A stretch of DNA of 64,000 nt, from contig NZ_CP100470.1 of assembly GCF_030323145.1 (NCBI RefSeq), positions 5,745,001-5,809,000 on the forward strand, written 5' to 3'. This DNA is from Mesorhizobium sp. C432A. GTDB taxonomy: Bacteria; Pseudomonadota; Alphaproteobacteria; Rhizobiales; Rhizobiaceae. The notes under the pieces were generated by a model. That model was not told the DNA's origin. It did not search any database and worked only from the letters and a program-made list of their open reading frames with translations. Shown in pieces: positions 26,782-37,014 of the stretch. The stretch's first letter is position 1. Each line of letters opens with the position of its first letter. A program made the position numbers and the translations under genes.

Positions 26782-28185
26782 TTGGAATTCGAACTGAAAA
26801 CCATCGAGGCGCTGGCCCCCGATCAGGCGTCGCTAAGCGCCGCCTCGAAGCTCACCAAGCGCTCGAACTGGCCGCGGCTGGAGAAGAACGAGCAGCAGGC
26901 GCTGATCTGGGGCGAATGCCAGGGCTCGGGATCCAACCCCTATCGCACCGTCGTCGACACCGGCGACCACGGCTACAAATGCACCTGCCCGTCGCGAAAA
27001 TTTCCCTGCAAGCACACGCTGGCGCTGATGTGGATCGCCGCCACGGCGCCGGCCAGCTTCACATCAGCCGAAACAACGCCGGAATGGGTCAATGACTGGC
27101 TTGGCCGGCGCAGGAAGAGTGCGCCCCCGCCGGTCGACGCAAAGTCTGGCAGGGGCGCGTCTGGCAAGAGCATTGGCGAGGCCTCGCAGGCAGAGGAAAG
27201 CACCGTCGATGACGCCGCCGCGACGGAGCGCCGCGAGACGGCGCAGCGCAAGCGGGCGGAAGATACGCGCACCGCGGTGGCAGGCGCGCTGGACGAACTC
27301 GACCAGTGGATTGCCGACCAGCTGCGGCTCGGCCTTTCCGCCTTTGCCGACGCCAGCAGCGAGCGCTGCCGCCGCATTGCCGCCAGGCTGGTCGACATGA
27401 AAGCAACGGCGCTTGCGGGACGCATCGACGAAATCCCGGCCCGGCTAATGGCGCTGCGCAGCGAGGAACGGCCGGACGCGGCGATCCGCGAACTCGGCAA
27501 GCTGGTTTTGCTGGCCAAGGCCTGGCGCTCGGCGCCAGACGATCCCGAATTGAAGCGGCTGGTGTCGGCATCCGAAACCCGCGACCAGGTGCTGGCCAAT
27601 CCCGATGCAAGACAGGTCGACAGCCAGTGGGAAGTCATCGGCGAGAAGATCGAGACCCGCCGCGACGGCCTTGTCAGCCATTCTACCTGGCTGCTCGACC
27701 TGAAAAGCCCGACGCCGCAATTTGCGCTGCTACTCGATTTCTTTCCGGCCTCGGCCGGCCGCCGCTCTGCCGCGTTCACACCTGGCGACCGGTTCGATGC
27801 AAGGCTGGTGTTCTATCCGTCACGCCAACGGCTGCGGGCGCTGGTAGCGGAGCGCAAGGGCGATGTCGTGTCGGGCGCCTGGCCGGATTTCGGCCTCGGC
27901 ATTGTCAAGGATCCGCTGGCGGCGCATGCGGCGCACCAGGACGCAGCACCCTGGTCGACCGATAGCCCGCTGATGCTGCCTGCCGGCGCGATCCTGCTCG
28001 ATGAGCGCGGCACCGCCTGGTGGCAAGCGGCGCACGACCCGCAAGGGATCGCCCTGCCTGTCGCCGGAACCGTCGATCAAACCGTGCTCGGTCTCGACCT
28101 TTCGGCAACGGCAGCCCTGTGGAACGGCGCGCGGCTCGATCTGCTCGCCGCGCAAAGCGGCTTCGGGAGGCTCGATCTGTCATGA
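26782..28185 (+). CDS. SWIM zinc-finger protein (YehQ-like), first gene of a MoxR/VWA operon
   Basis: Protein of 467 aa. A SWIM zinc-binding motif C-x-C-x6-C-x-H is seen as CTCPSRKFPCKH near residue 65. The middle (about 110-180) is Ala/Arg/Glu-rich and probably coiled or disordered, and the C-terminal half carries beta-rich sequence of no recognised family. The start is uncertain: TTG 26782 follows GAGAGG at six bases, and TTG 26755 adds nine residues. SWIM domains bind DNA or proteins. Length and company match E. coli YehQ. It overlaps the next gene by ATGA, so the five genes to 34209 form one transcription unit. Confidence 0.8.
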   Translation: MEFELKTIEALAPDQASLSAASKLTKRSNWPRLEKNEQQALIWGECQGSGSNPYRTVVDTGDHGYKCTCPSRKFPCKHTLALMWIAATAPASFTSAETTPEWVNDWLGRRRKSAPPPVDAKSGRGASGKSIGEASQAEESTVDDAAATERRETAQRKRAEDTRTAVAGALDELDQWIADQLRLGLSAFADASSERCRRIAARLVDMKATALAGRIDEIPARLMALRSEERPDAAIRELGKLVLLAKAWRSAPDDPELKRLVSASETRDQVLANPDARQVDSQWEVIGEKIETRRDGLVSHSTWLLDLKSPTPQFALLLDFFPASAGRRSAAFTPGDRFDARLVFYPSRQRLRALVAERKGDVVSGAWPDFGLGIVKDPLAAHAAHQDAAPWSTDSPLMLPAGAILLDERGTAWWQAAHDPQGIALPVAGTVDQTVLGLDLSATAALWNGARLDLLAAQSGFGRLDLS

Positions 28186-29615
28186 ACGAGCTCGAGCAAA
28201 CCGGCCTGGCGACGATGCGCGACTGCTGGATCACCGGCGGAACTGCGTTCGATCTGGCGCCAGCCGCGTGGAAGGAAATCGCCGGCGGCGCAAGCCCGGA
28301 CGAACGGGAGCGGCTGTTGCTGGCCATCGCCGCGCAGGCGCTCGATGTGGGCTTAAGGCCAGCCGCGCCGAAGTCGCTGAAGCGGCGCCCGCCGCTGCCG
28401 AGGCTTGGCCTGCCGCTGCTGCCGGAGCGGTTGCGGCCGCTGTTGCGGGCTGCCTTGAAGAACACCGCCGATGCGCGGCGCAAGGCGCGCGTGGCGACGC
28501 TCGTCGCCGGCCGTGGCTACGTGCTGCATCCGATGGACTGGATGCCGTCGGCATCAGACCAGAACAGCCCTGACATCTATGCGCCGTGGATCGACTGGCA
28601 GGCCAGCGTCGAGGGGCTGAAGATTGCGCCGCAGGAGCAACTGACGGTGCAGAACTGGGATGACTTTTACCCCGCCGCGCGCCGTATCGCGTTGACCGAG
28701 ATGCGCCGTCGCGATCCGGCCACGGCCCGCAGCCTGATGGAAGCGAAGGCGCCCGGCGAGCCGGCGGAAGTCCGGCTGGCACTGATCGAACTCATGCATT
28801 TCGGCCTGACGCCTGAGGACGCGCCGTTCCTGAAAAGCCTGGCCACTGACCGCTCCGGCAAGGTGCAGGAACTGGCGAGCCGGCTGCTGGCGAGGTTGGG
28901 CGAGCACGGTCGTGTTGGTGGCGGTGCCGACGATCCCGTTGCCGAACTTGCCGCCTTCATCGCAGAAGGCAAATCCGGCTTTATCCGCCGCCGCACCACC
29001 TACACCCCGGCAAAACTCAAATCCCCGGCGCAGGAAAAGCGCCGCGCCGAACTGTTCGAGACCTGCAATCTGGTCGACCTTGCTTCCCGATTTGGGGTCA
29101 GCGAACCCGATTTCATTGCAGCCTGGCAGTTCGGTGCCGACAACAATGCCGACATCCAGATCTCACGAATGGTCGCCGCGTCGGGCAGCGACGCTGCAGT
29201 AACGCAGATGGCCGACACGCTGATCGCCGAGGGTGGCAAGCCGGCACTGTTCGTGCTGCACCTGACACCGCGCCTGGATAGCCGCAGGAAGCGTGTCCTG
29301 GTCAGATTGATCCTGAAAGATACGCCGCAGTATATTAGCGCGCTCACCCTTGCCGAGGGCTTCGAAGCCAACTGGCTGGAATGGCCCGACATGACGAACG
29401 GCCAGGGCTTGGCGGCATTGCGTTCGGCTGTCGCCGGCGATGATGACGCTATGAAGCGAACCGCCGACGACCTGCTGGAAACGATGGGCTTTCTGGCCAC
29501 TGCGGCGACAGGGGAAAAATTGATCGAGCATGTCGTTGCGGCTGGCATGCCGCCGGCGGCAGCCTCGCTCGCTTTCCTGCGCCTCAACGCGGCCCTGACG
29601 GGAACCAACACATGA
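28182..29615 (+). CDS. DUF5691-like protein of the MoxR/VWA operon
   Basis: Predicted soluble, mostly helical protein of 477 aa with no catalytic motif I can recognise. An N-terminal segment (RDCWITGGTAFDLAPAAWKEI) is followed by a basic Leu/Pro/Arg stretch (LKRRPPLPRLGLPLLPERLRP) and long helical repeats suggesting a HEAT-like scaffold (EPAEVRLALIELMHFGLTPED, KVQELASRLLARLGEHG). The ATG at 28182 overlaps the SWIM gene stop. The DUF5691 name is from memory of proteins co-occurring with SWIM, MoxR and DUF5682 genes, so treat it as provisional. A role as an adaptor between the ATPase and its client is inferred. Confidence 0.7.
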   Translation: MNELEQTGLATMRDCWITGGTAFDLAPAAWKEIAGGASPDERERLLLAIAAQALDVGLRPAAPKSLKRRPPLPRLGLPLLPERLRPLLRAALKNTADARRKARVATLVAGRGYVLHPMDWMPSASDQNSPDIYAPWIDWQASVEGLKIAPQEQLTVQNWDDFYPAARRIALTEMRRRDPATARSLMEAKAPGEPAEVRLALIELMHFGLTPEDAPFLKSLATDRSGKVQELASRLLARLGEHGRVGGGADDPVAELAAFIAEGKSGFIRRRTTYTPAKLKSPAQEKRRAELFETCNLVDLASRFGVSEPDFIAAWQFGADNNADIQISRMVAASGSDAAVTQMADTLIAEGGKPALFVLHLTPRLDSRRKRVLVRLILKDTPQYISALTLAEGFEANWLEWPDMTNGQGLAALRSAVAGDDDAMKRTADDLLETMGFLATAATGEKLIEHVVAAGMPPAAASLAFLRLNAALTGTNT

Positions 29616-29634
29616 CAATCCGGAGAACAGCACC

Positions 29635-30714
29635 ATGAACGCAGCCATCCGCCTCCCTGTCGAGCAGGCCTATGCCGCTGAACTGCAGGCGCTGGCGCGC
29701 AATGACGAACGCCAGAAGCCGGCCGGATGGAGCCTGTCGCCGAAGGCCGTGCTGACCTATCTGCTCGGCGGCAAGGCAAGCGACGGCACCGTGATATCGC
29801 CGAAATATGTTGGCCGCCGCCGGCTGATGGAAACCGCGGTGGCGACACTCGCTACCGACCGCGCGCTGCTGTTGCTCGGCGTTCCCGGCACCGCCAAGTC
29901 CTGGGTGTCGGAACATCTCGCCGCCGCCATCATGGGCAACTCGACGCTAATCGTGCAGTGCACGGCCGGCACCGACGAGAACCAGGTCCGCTACGGCTGG
30001 AACTATGCGCAGCTTTTGGCCAAAGGGCCGAGCCAGGAGGCGCTGGTGCCGACGCCGCTCTACCGCGCCATGGAGAGCGGCAAGCTATGCCGCCTGGAAG
30101 AGTTGACGCGCATGGGCTCCGATGTACAGGATACGCTGATCACCGTGCTGTCGGAAAAGATGATGCCGATCCCGGAACTCAACACGTCGCTCTATGCCCA
30201 GCGCGGCTTCAACATCATCGCCACCGCAAACAACCGCGACAAGGGCGTCAACGAGCTGTCCTCGGCGCTGAAACGCCGCTTCAATGTGGTGGTGCTGCCG
30301 CTGCCCGAGGACATGGCGGAAGAGGTGGCGATCGTCTCCAAGCGGGTCGACGAGATGGCCGGCGGGCTCGACCTGCCGGTGCCGAAAAATGTCGGCGAGG
30401 AGATCGCTCGCGTGTTGACCATTTTCCGCGAGCTGCGCTCGGGCGCAACCGCCGACGGCAAGGTGACGCTAAAGACGCCTTCGGGTTCGCTCTCGACCGC
30501 CGAGGCGATCGCCACCATGGTCGGCGGCCTCAGCCAGGCGGCGTGGTTCGACAGCGGCAAGCTCGGCGCCGAAGGCCTCGCCGCCAGCCTTGTCGGTGCC
30601 ATCGTCAAGGACCCGGTGCAGGACAAGGTGGTGCTGGAGGAATATCTCGAAACGGTGCTCAAGAAGCGGCCGGACTATGCCGGCTATTACGCGGCGCTGA
30701 ACGCAGCGATCTGA
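29635..30714 (+). CDS. MoxR-family AAA+ ATPase (YehL-like)
   Basis: AAA+ ATPase of 359 aa. Walker A is GVPGTAKS in LLLLGVPGTAKSWVSEHLAA (about residue 83). The Walker B region is LCRLEELTRMGSDVQDTLITVL, sensor 1 is IIATANNRDKGVNELSSALKRRF with the Arg pair after the Asn. MoxR proteins work with VWA-domain partners as chaperone-like remodelling machines (RavA-ViaA is the studied example). The VWA gene is two genes downstream in the same operon. Length matches E. coli YehL. Confidence 0.9.
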   Translation: MNAAIRLPVEQAYAAELQALARNDERQKPAGWSLSPKAVLTYLLGGKASDGTVISPKYVGRRRLMETAVATLATDRALLLLGVPGTAKSWVSEHLAAAIMGNSTLIVQCTAGTDENQVRYGWNYAQLLAKGPSQEALVPTPLYRAMESGKLCRLEELTRMGSDVQDTLITVLSEKMMPIPELNTSLYAQRGFNIIATANNRDKGVNELSSALKRRFNVVVLPLPEDMAEEVAIVSKRVDEMAGGLDLPVPKNVGEEIARVLTIFRELRSGATADGKVTLKTPSGSLSTAEAIATMVGGLSQAAWFDSGKLGAEGLAASLVGAIVKDPVQDKVVLEEYLETVLKKRPDYAGYYAALNAAI

Positions 30715-30718
30715 GGTC

Positions 30719-32971
30719 ATGAGCGACGTCGCCTATTTCGGCATCCGCCATCACGGGCCGGGCTCCGCCGACAGCCTGGTGCAGGCGCTGCGGGACTTGC
30801 AGCCGGTCGCGGTGCTGATCGAAGGGCCGAGCGACGCGTCCGCCCTGCTGCCATTGCTGGCGCGCCCGCAGATGCAGCCGCCGGTGGCGCTGCTCTGCTA
30901 CCCCGAGGACGATCCGGCCGCGACAAGTTTCTGGCCGTTCGCCGAGTTCTCGCCGGAATACCAGGCGGCGGTGTGGGCGGTGGAGAACAAGGCGGCATTG
31001 CGGTTCATCGACCTGCCGTCATCGGCACGGTTCGCGGCACCGGCAACCGACGACACCGACAAAACGGCTGACGCCGACAAGCCCGAACCCAAGGACGAAA
31101 CCGGTGAGGATGGCGAGCCCGCATCGCATCGCGACCCGATCGGCACGCTGGCTGCGGCCGCCGGCTATGAAGATGGCGAAAGCTGGTGGGCCGACATTAT
31201 CGAGCAGAATCCGCAGCCGGGTCCAATCTTCGCTGCCATCACCGATGCGATGACGACGCTGCGCGACGGCGAAGGTGCGATCGCGCCGTTCGAGGCCAAG
31301 CGTGAAGCGCATATGCGATTGGAAATCGCCGCCGCGCGCAAGGAATTCGCCGGACCGATCGCCGTCGTCTGCGGCGCATGGCATGTGCCGGCCCTGCAGG
31401 CCGCGCACACGCAGAAGAACGACCAGGCGCTGATCAAGGGAATTGCCCGGCGCAAAAGCATCATGACATGGGCGCCATGGACCGGGCCGCGTCTTGCGCT
31501 GGGCTATGGTTATGGCGCTGGCGTCGTCGCGCCCGGCTGGTGCAAACATCTGTGGCTCACACGAGGGCGGCGCGACGCCGCGACGCTGTGGCTGGCGACG
31601 ATCGCGGCGGTGCTGCGGGCGAAGGGCCATCTGGTGTCGACCGCGTCGCTGATCGAGGCCGAGCGGCTTGCGCGCACACTGGCTGCCATTCGCGAGCGGC
31701 CGAAGCCCGGCTTCGAGGAATTGCGCGATGCCGCGATCGCGGCGCTGTTCAACGGCGAAGCGGTGCTGTGGGCGCTGGTCGAGGCCGAGCTGCTTTTGGG
31801 CGCGGATGTCGGCGAGATTCCGCCCGACACGCCGCTGGCGCCGCTGATCGAGGACCTGCAGCGCAACCAGAAGGCGGCGCGGCTGAAGCCGGAGGCGCTG
31901 GAACGCGAGCTGTCGGTCGATCTGCGCAGCGAAAGCGGACTGTTTCGTTCGACATTGCTGCACCGGCTGAACGTGCTTGGCGTGCAATGGGGCAGGCTGG
32001 CCGACGCCGGCCGCAGCCGCGGCACCTTTCGCGAAAAATGGACGCTGGCCTGGGAGCCGGAATATGCCGTGCGCCTGGTCGAGAACCTGATCTACGGCCC
32101 GACTATCGAAAAGGCCGCCAATGGCCGCCTGATCCAGATGCTCGGTGCGGCCGCGAGCCTCGACACGCTTGCCGCCCTTGTCCAGAGCGCCATTACCGCG
32201 GATCTGTCGGAGGCCGCGAGCGCCGGCCTTGTAGCGTTGGAGGCGCGCGCAGCGCACAGCAGCGAATGCCTGGAGATGCTGGCCTCGGTGCCGCCGCTTG
32301 CCGACATCATCCGTTACGGCGAGGCGCGCAAGACCGAAACCAACCGGCTGTCCGGTTTGTTGGAACGGTTGATCGTCGAAGGCGCGATCGCGCTGCCCTA
32401 TGCGGTGCGCGACCTGGACGAGCAGGCCGCCACCACGCTGGTCGGTGCTGTGCGCAAGGCCGACACGGCGATCCGGCTGGTCGAGCCCGGCGAAGGCGTG
32501 CTCGATGCATGGCGCAACGGCCTGACCGGCGTGCTGGAAGGTCCGGGCTCGACGGCGCTGCTCGCCGGCTGCGCCGCGCATCTGCTCTATGAAGCCGGCC
32601 AACTGTCGGCAGAGGACGCCGCCGGGCTGCTCGGACGCAGGCTGTCGCCGGGGACGCCGGTCGCCCAGGCAGCGGGGTTCTTCGAAGGTTTCTTCAGCAC
32701 TGCCGGCCAGCGGCTGATCTACGACGAGGGCCTGCGCGGCGCCGTCGATGGGTGGCTGAAATCGCTCGACGAGGACGCTTTCATCGCGCATCTGCCATTG
32801 CTGCGCCGCGTCTTCTCCAATCTGGACTCGATGGAGCGGCGGCGGTTGATCGAGGCCGTGCTCGGCCGCACCGCAAGGTTGCCGGCCGGCCTGACGCCGG
32901 CGCCGGATGGCGGCGAGGGCTGGCGCCGTCACCTGGAGCGGCTTGGGCCATTGCTGGCGGGCGGAGTGTGA
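30719..32971 (+). CDS. DUF5682-like protein (YehM-like), possible TraB/TIKI-fold member
   Basis: Large protein of 750 aa. The first 45 residues contain GIRHHGPGSA followed by LQPVAVLIEGPSDA. A later segment (about residues 216-226) reads AVVCGAWHVPAL. A GxxH motif, an EGP/E motif after a strand, and a second G-x-x-H motif in this order resemble the TraB/ChaN/TIKI/EreA-type fold, where these residues bind metal or form the active site. The region near 100-140 is acidic and probably disordered (DDTDKTADADKPEPKDETGE). The C-terminal 350 residues are helical. It sits between the MoxR ATPase (4-bp gap) and the VWA gene. Function unknown. Confidence 0.75.
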   Translation: MSDVAYFGIRHHGPGSADSLVQALRDLQPVAVLIEGPSDASALLPLLARPQMQPPVALLCYPEDDPAATSFWPFAEFSPEYQAAVWAVENKAALRFIDLPSSARFAAPATDDTDKTADADKPEPKDETGEDGEPASHRDPIGTLAAAAGYEDGESWWADIIEQNPQPGPIFAAITDAMTTLRDGEGAIAPFEAKREAHMRLEIAAARKEFAGPIAVVCGAWHVPALQAAHTQKNDQALIKGIARRKSIMTWAPWTGPRLALGYGYGAGVVAPGWCKHLWLTRGRRDAATLWLATIAAVLRAKGHLVSTASLIEAERLARTLAAIRERPKPGFEELRDAAIAALFNGEAVLWALVEAELLLGADVGEIPPDTPLAPLIEDLQRNQKAARLKPEALERELSVDLRSESGLFRSTLLHRLNVLGVQWGRLADAGRSRGTFREKWTLAWEPEYAVRLVENLIYGPTIEKAANGRLIQMLGAAASLDTLAALVQSAITADLSEAASAGLVALEARAAHSSECLEMLASVPPLADIIRYGEARKTETNRLSGLLERLIVEGAIALPYAVRDLDEQAATTLVGAVRKADTAIRLVEPGEGVLDAWRNGLTGVLEGPGSTALLAGCAAHLLYEAGQLSAEDAAGLLGRRLSPGTPVAQAAGFFEGFFSTAGQRLIYDEGLRGAVDGWLKSLDEDAFIAHLPLLRRVFSNLDSMERRRLIEAVLGRTARLPAGLTPAPDGGEGWRRHLERLGPLLAGGV

Positions 32972-32973
32972 CA

Positions 32974-34209
32974 ATGGATGACGAAGCCGAAGTGCCCGAA
33001 CCCGGCCCAGCATCCTCCGATAGCGGGCGCGAGCGCCGCTGGCGGCTGGCGATCGGCGCCGATGACGAGGCTTCCTCCGCCCTTTCCAGTGATGACAAAA
33101 AACTGTCTTCGGCGCTCGATGCGCTTTACGGCGACGGCGCCAATGCGGATGCCGACCCGCGCAAGCGGCGCGGCGGGCTCGGCCGCTCGGCGCCACGCGT
33201 GGCGCAATGGATGGGCGATATCCGCTCCTTCTTTCCCGCCCAAGTGGTCCAGATCGTCCAGAAGGATGCCTTTGAGCGGCTGAACCTGAAGCAGATGCTG
33301 ATGGAGCCGGAATTCCTCAAGGCGATCGAGGCCGACGTCAACCTCGTCGCCGACCTGATCTCGCTGCGTTCGGTGATGCCGGCCAAGACCAAGGACATCG
33401 CCCGCACCATTATCGCCGACATCGTTGCCAAGCTGATGCAGCGGCTGGAGCAGAAGACCGCCGAGGCGATCCGTGGCGCGCTCGACAAGTCGCGACGCAC
33501 CAACCGGCCGCGCCAACGCGACATCGACTGGCCGCGCACCATCTCGGCCAATCTTCGCCACTACCAGCCTGAGCACAAAACCGTCGTGCCGGAAAAACTG
33601 GTCGGCTTCATGCGCAAGCAACGCCGGCTGGTCGATCTCGACGAAGTGGTGCTGTGCGTCGACCAGTCCGGCTCGATGGCGAGCTCGGTGATCTACGCCT
33701 CGATTTTCGCCGCGGTGATGGCGTCGCTGCCGGTCGTGCGCACCAAGCTGGTCTGTTTCGACACGGCCATCGTCGACCTGACCGAAGAGCTCAGCGACCC
33801 GGTCGAGGTGCTGTTTGGCGTGCAGCTCGGCGGCGGCACCGACATCAACCAGGCGGTCGCCTATTGCGCCGACCGCATCGAGCGGCCGACCAAATCCCAC
33901 TTCGTGCTGATCACCGACCTCTATGAGGGCGGCAACGGCCAGGACTTGCTGCGGCGGCTTGCGGCGCTGGTCCGGTCCGGCGTCAATGTCATCGTGCTGT
34001 TGGCGCTGACCGATCAGGGCCGGCCGGGCTATGATCAGGCGATGTCGGCTTCGGTCGCGGCACTTGGCATACCGGTCTTCGCCTGCACGCCGGACCTGTT
34101 TCCCGACATGATGGCGGCGGCGTTGCGGCGCGAGGATATCGGCGCCTGGGCAGCCGGCGCCGACATAAAGCTGATCCGCGCCGAGACGGAGCCGAGCAGT
34201 CAGGCCTGA
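32974..34209 (+). CDS. VWA-domain protein (YehP-like), partner of the MoxR ATPase
   Basis: Protein of 411 aa from ATG 32974 (GGAG eight bases upstream, two bases after the previous stop). The N-terminal 220 residues are helical and charged. The C-terminal half is a von Willebrand A domain with all MIDAS elements: DQSGSM (DxSxS, about residue 229), the Thr in GGGTDINQA, and the Asp in LITDLYEGG. It probably binds a divalent ion and presents clients to, or is remodelled by, the MoxR ATPase. Its stop codon directly abuts the convergent clpV stop codon with no spacer. Confidence 0.88.
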   Translation: MDDEAEVPEPGPASSDSGRERRWRLAIGADDEASSALSSDDKKLSSALDALYGDGANADADPRKRRGGLGRSAPRVAQWMGDIRSFFPAQVVQIVQKDAFERLNLKQMLMEPEFLKAIEADVNLVADLISLRSVMPAKTKDIARTIIADIVAKLMQRLEQKTAEAIRGALDKSRRTNRPRQRDIDWPRTISANLRHYQPEHKTVVPEKLVGFMRKQRRLVDLDEVVLCVDQSGSMASSVIYASIFAAVMASLPVVRTKLVCFDTAIVDLTEELSDPVEVLFGVQLGGGTDINQAVAYCADRIERPTKSHFVLITDLYEGGNGQDLLRRLAALVRSGVNVIVLLALTDQGRPGYDQAMSASVAALGIPVFACTPDLFPDMMAAALRREDIGAWAAGADIKLIRAETEPSSQA

Positions 34210-37014
34210 CTATTCGAACGAATAGGCAAACCCGTCAGTGGAAGCGCTGACGGTCACCTTGGTCATCTTCTCGCCGTCGAGCGACCGGTTCAGCACGCCG
34301 CGGCTGAGTTCCGGCAACAGCGTGTTGGTGAGGATGGCGTCGATCATGCGGCCACCAGACTCGATTTCGGTGCAGCGCGCCTTGACCAGCGCCATGACGC
34401 CGTCGCCGATCACCAGTTCGGCGTCGTGGCTGGCGCGCAGCCGCCGCGCGATCTTGCCGAACTGATGGCGGGTGATGGCCTCGATCATCGAATCCGAGAG
34501 TGGATAGTAAGGGATGGTCACGACGCGGCCGAGGAAGGCCGCTGGAAACACCTTCAGCAGTGGAGCGCGCAGTGCAGCATCGAGGCCGTCGAGCCCTGCC
34601 CTCACCGTGCCGTTGCCGGTCCGCTCCATGATGACTTCGGAGCCGACATTGGACGTCAGCAGGATCAGCGTGTTCTTGAAGTCGATGCGCCTTCCCTCGC
34701 TGTCATCCATCATGCCCTTGTCGAAGACCTGGAAAAAGATCTCGTGGACGTCGGGATGGGCCTTCTCGACCTCGTCGAGCAGGATCACCGAATAGGGTTT
34801 TCGGCGCACGGCCTCGGTGAGAATGCCGCCTTTGCCGTAGCCGACATAGCCGGGAGGCGCGCCCTTGAGCGTCGAGACGGTGTGGGCTTCCTGGAACTCG
34901 GACATGTTGATCGAGATCAGGTTCTGTTCGCCGCCATAGAGCGTCTCGGCCAAGGCCAGGGCCGTCTCGGTCTTGCCGACGCCGGAGGGGCCGCAGAGCA
35001 GGAACACGCCGACGGGCTTTTCCGGCGCTCCGAGCCCGGCGCGGCTGGTTTGCACGCGCTTGGCGATCATCTCCATGGCGTGATCCTGGCCGACGACACG
35101 TTCGGACAGCGTGGTGGCCAGCTTGAGCGCCTTTTCGGTCTGGCTGGACAGCATCCGTCCCGTCGGGATGCCGGTCCAGTCCTGGACCACGGCAGCGACC
35201 GCATTGCGGTCGACCGACGGCAGGATCAGCGGCGTCTCGCCTTGCGCCGTGGCAAGCTCGGCCATGAGTTCACGCAGCCGCGCCAGATCGGCGACAGGAT
35301 CTGACGGCGCAGCTTCGGCAGCCGGCGCTTCGGTCTCGGACGCTTTGGCCTTCGGCTTTTCAGGCTCGGACGTTTCGGCCTTGGGCGGTTCAGCCTTGGG
35401 GACCTTGGTCTTTTCTTCGTCCGGCGCTGCTGGTTCGGCATCGGCCTCAGCTGCCGCCACCGCATCGAGCGGGACGCCGTCGCCGCGCAGCCGCGCGCGC
35501 AGTTCGAGGATCTCGGCAACCAGCGCCTTTTCGCGCTCCCAGCGCTCCTCGGCGGCGGCGAGCATGGTCCCGGTCTCAGTGAGCCCGGCCTCGACCCGCG
35601 CCTGCCGGTCAGTTACTTCGATGCCGATCGCTGCCTCGCGGCCGATGATGCCGCTTTCGACCTCGAGCGCCTGGCGGCGCCGCAAAATGTCCTCGACCTC
35701 GGCCGGCGTCGCATGCTGCGAGATCGCGACCCTGGCGCAAGCCGTGTCGAGCAGGCTGACCGCCTTGTCGGGCAATTGCCGCGCCGGGATGTAGCGATGC
35801 GACAGGCCGACCGCCGCCTCGATCGCCTCGTCCAGGATCTGCACCTCGTGATGCTGTTCGAGCACGCCGGCTACACCGCGCAGCATGAGCACGGCCACCG
35901 CTTCCGACGGCTCGTCGATCTTGACCACCTGGAAACGGCGGGTCAGCGCCGGGTCCTTTTCGATGTGCTGCTTGTATTCGGCCCAGGTCGTTGCGGCGAT
36001 GGTGCGCAGTTCGCCACGTGCCAGCGCCGGCTTCAGCAGATTGGCGGCATCGCCGGTTCCCGCTGCACCGCCGGCGCCGATCAGCGTGTGCGCCTCGTCG
36101 ATGAACAGGATGACCGGCGTTTCGGATGACTGAACTTCGTCGATCACCGCCTTCAGGCGCTTCTCGAACTCGCCCTTGACGCTGGCGCCGGCCTGCATCA
36201 GGCCGACGTCGAGCATGCGCACGCTGATGCCTTGCAGGGGCGGCGGCACGTCGCCCTGGGCGATGCGCAGGGCAAACCCCTCGACCACCGCGGTCTTGCC
36301 GACACCGGCCTCGCCGGTCAGGATCGGGTTGTTCTGCCGGCGCCGCATCAGGATATCGATGATCTGCCGGATCTCCGGGTCTCGGCCGACGACCGGGTCG
36401 ATCTTGCCGTCATGGGCGCGCTGGGTGAGGTCTGTGGCGTATTTGGCCAGCGCGGAATCCCCGCCCGGAGCTCGCCGCGGCGCCTCCGCGGTGGGAGCCA
36501 CTGCTGCCGTGGCGCGGGCTTCGAGCGAACCGTCCACCACCTCGGCAAAGCGGGCGATGACCCCGTCGGCGTCGATCTTGTCGAATTCGCCGCTGATCTT
36601 CGCCACCAGGCCTTCCAGCACCGGCGTCTTCAGGCAGGCGAGCACGATATGGGCGCTGCGGACCTCCTCCATGCCGAATTCCAGCGTCGCCAGATTCCAG
36701 GCTTCCTGGATGGCGTGGAAGATGTGGTCGGAAAATTCCTCGATCGAGGTGGCGCCGTAGGGCAGCTTGTCGACGGCGCGGGTCATTTCGGTGGTAAGCC
36801 GGCTGGCATCGACGCCGGCATCGGCAATGATCATCTGCACATCCGAACGCTCGGACAGCACCAGTTGTTCTATGAAATGGACGAGTTCGACGTAAGGATT
36901 GCCGCGCAGCTTGGCGCTGTCGGCGGCGGCCTTGAAGGCGCGCAGGCAGACCGGATTGAGCTTGCCAACCAGTTCCTTGCGTTTGAACCCCTGCGACGAC
37001 CGGCGCTGTTCCAT
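34210..37014 (-). CDS. clpV: T6SS AAA+ ATPase ClpV (TssH)
   Basis: Disassembles the contracted TssB/TssC sheath for reuse; 934 aa from ATG 37014 (AGGAG nine bases upstream). The N-domain (about 1-160) is followed by NBD1 with Walker [11 protein letters not shown] and Walker [16 protein letters not shown], the M-domain, and NBD2 with [10 protein letters not shown] and [14 protein letters not shown]. An unusual 55-residue Lys/Pro/Ala/Glu-rich stretch (about 518-572, positions 35460-35300) is inserted between the M-domain and NBD2. Transcribed divergently from the rest of the T6SS genes across a 323-bp gap. Confidence 0.95.
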   Translation of the reverse strand: MEQRRSSQGFKRKELVGKLNPVCLRAFKAAADSAKLRGNPYVELVHFIEQLVLSERSDVQMIIADAGVDASRLTTEMTRAVDKLPYGATSIEEFSDHIFHAIQEAWNLATLEFGMEEVRSAHIVLACLKTPVLEGLVAKISGEFDKIDADGVIARFAEVVDGSLEARATAAVAPTAEAPRRAPGGDSALAKYATDLTQRAHDGKIDPVVGRDPEIRQIIDILMRRRQNNPILTGEAGVGKTAVVEGFALRIAQGDVPPPLQGISVRMLDVGLMQAGASVKGEFEKRLKAVIDEVQSSETPVILFIDEAHTLIGAGGAAGTGDAANLLKPALARGELRTIAATTWAEYKQHIEKDPALTRRFQVVKIDEPSEAVAVLMLRGVAGVLEQHHEVQILDEAIEAAVGLSHRYIPARQLPDKAVSLLDTACARVAISQHATPAEVEDILRRRQALEVESGIIGREAAIGIEVTDRQARVEAGLTETGTMLAAAEERWEREKALVAEILELRARLRGDGVPLDAVAAAEADAEPAAPDEEKTKVPKAEPPKAETSEPEKPKAKASETEAPAAEAAPSDPVADLARLRELMAELATAQGETPLILPSVDRNAVAAVVQDWTGIPTGRMLSSQTEKALKLATTLSERVVGQDHAMEMIAKRVQTSRAGLGAPEKPVGVFLLCGPSGVGKTETALALAETLYGGEQNLISINMSEFQEAHTVSTLKGAPPGYVGYGKGGILTEAVRRKPYSVILLDEVEKAHPDVHEIFFQVFDKGMMDDSEGRRIDFKNTLILLTSNVGSEVIMERTGNGTVRAGLDGLDAALRAPLLKVFPAAFLGRVVTIPYYPLSDSMIEAITRHQFGKIARRLRASHDAELVIGDGVMALVKARCTEIESGGRMIDAILTNTLLPELSRGVLNRSLDGEKMTKVTVSASTDGFAYSFE

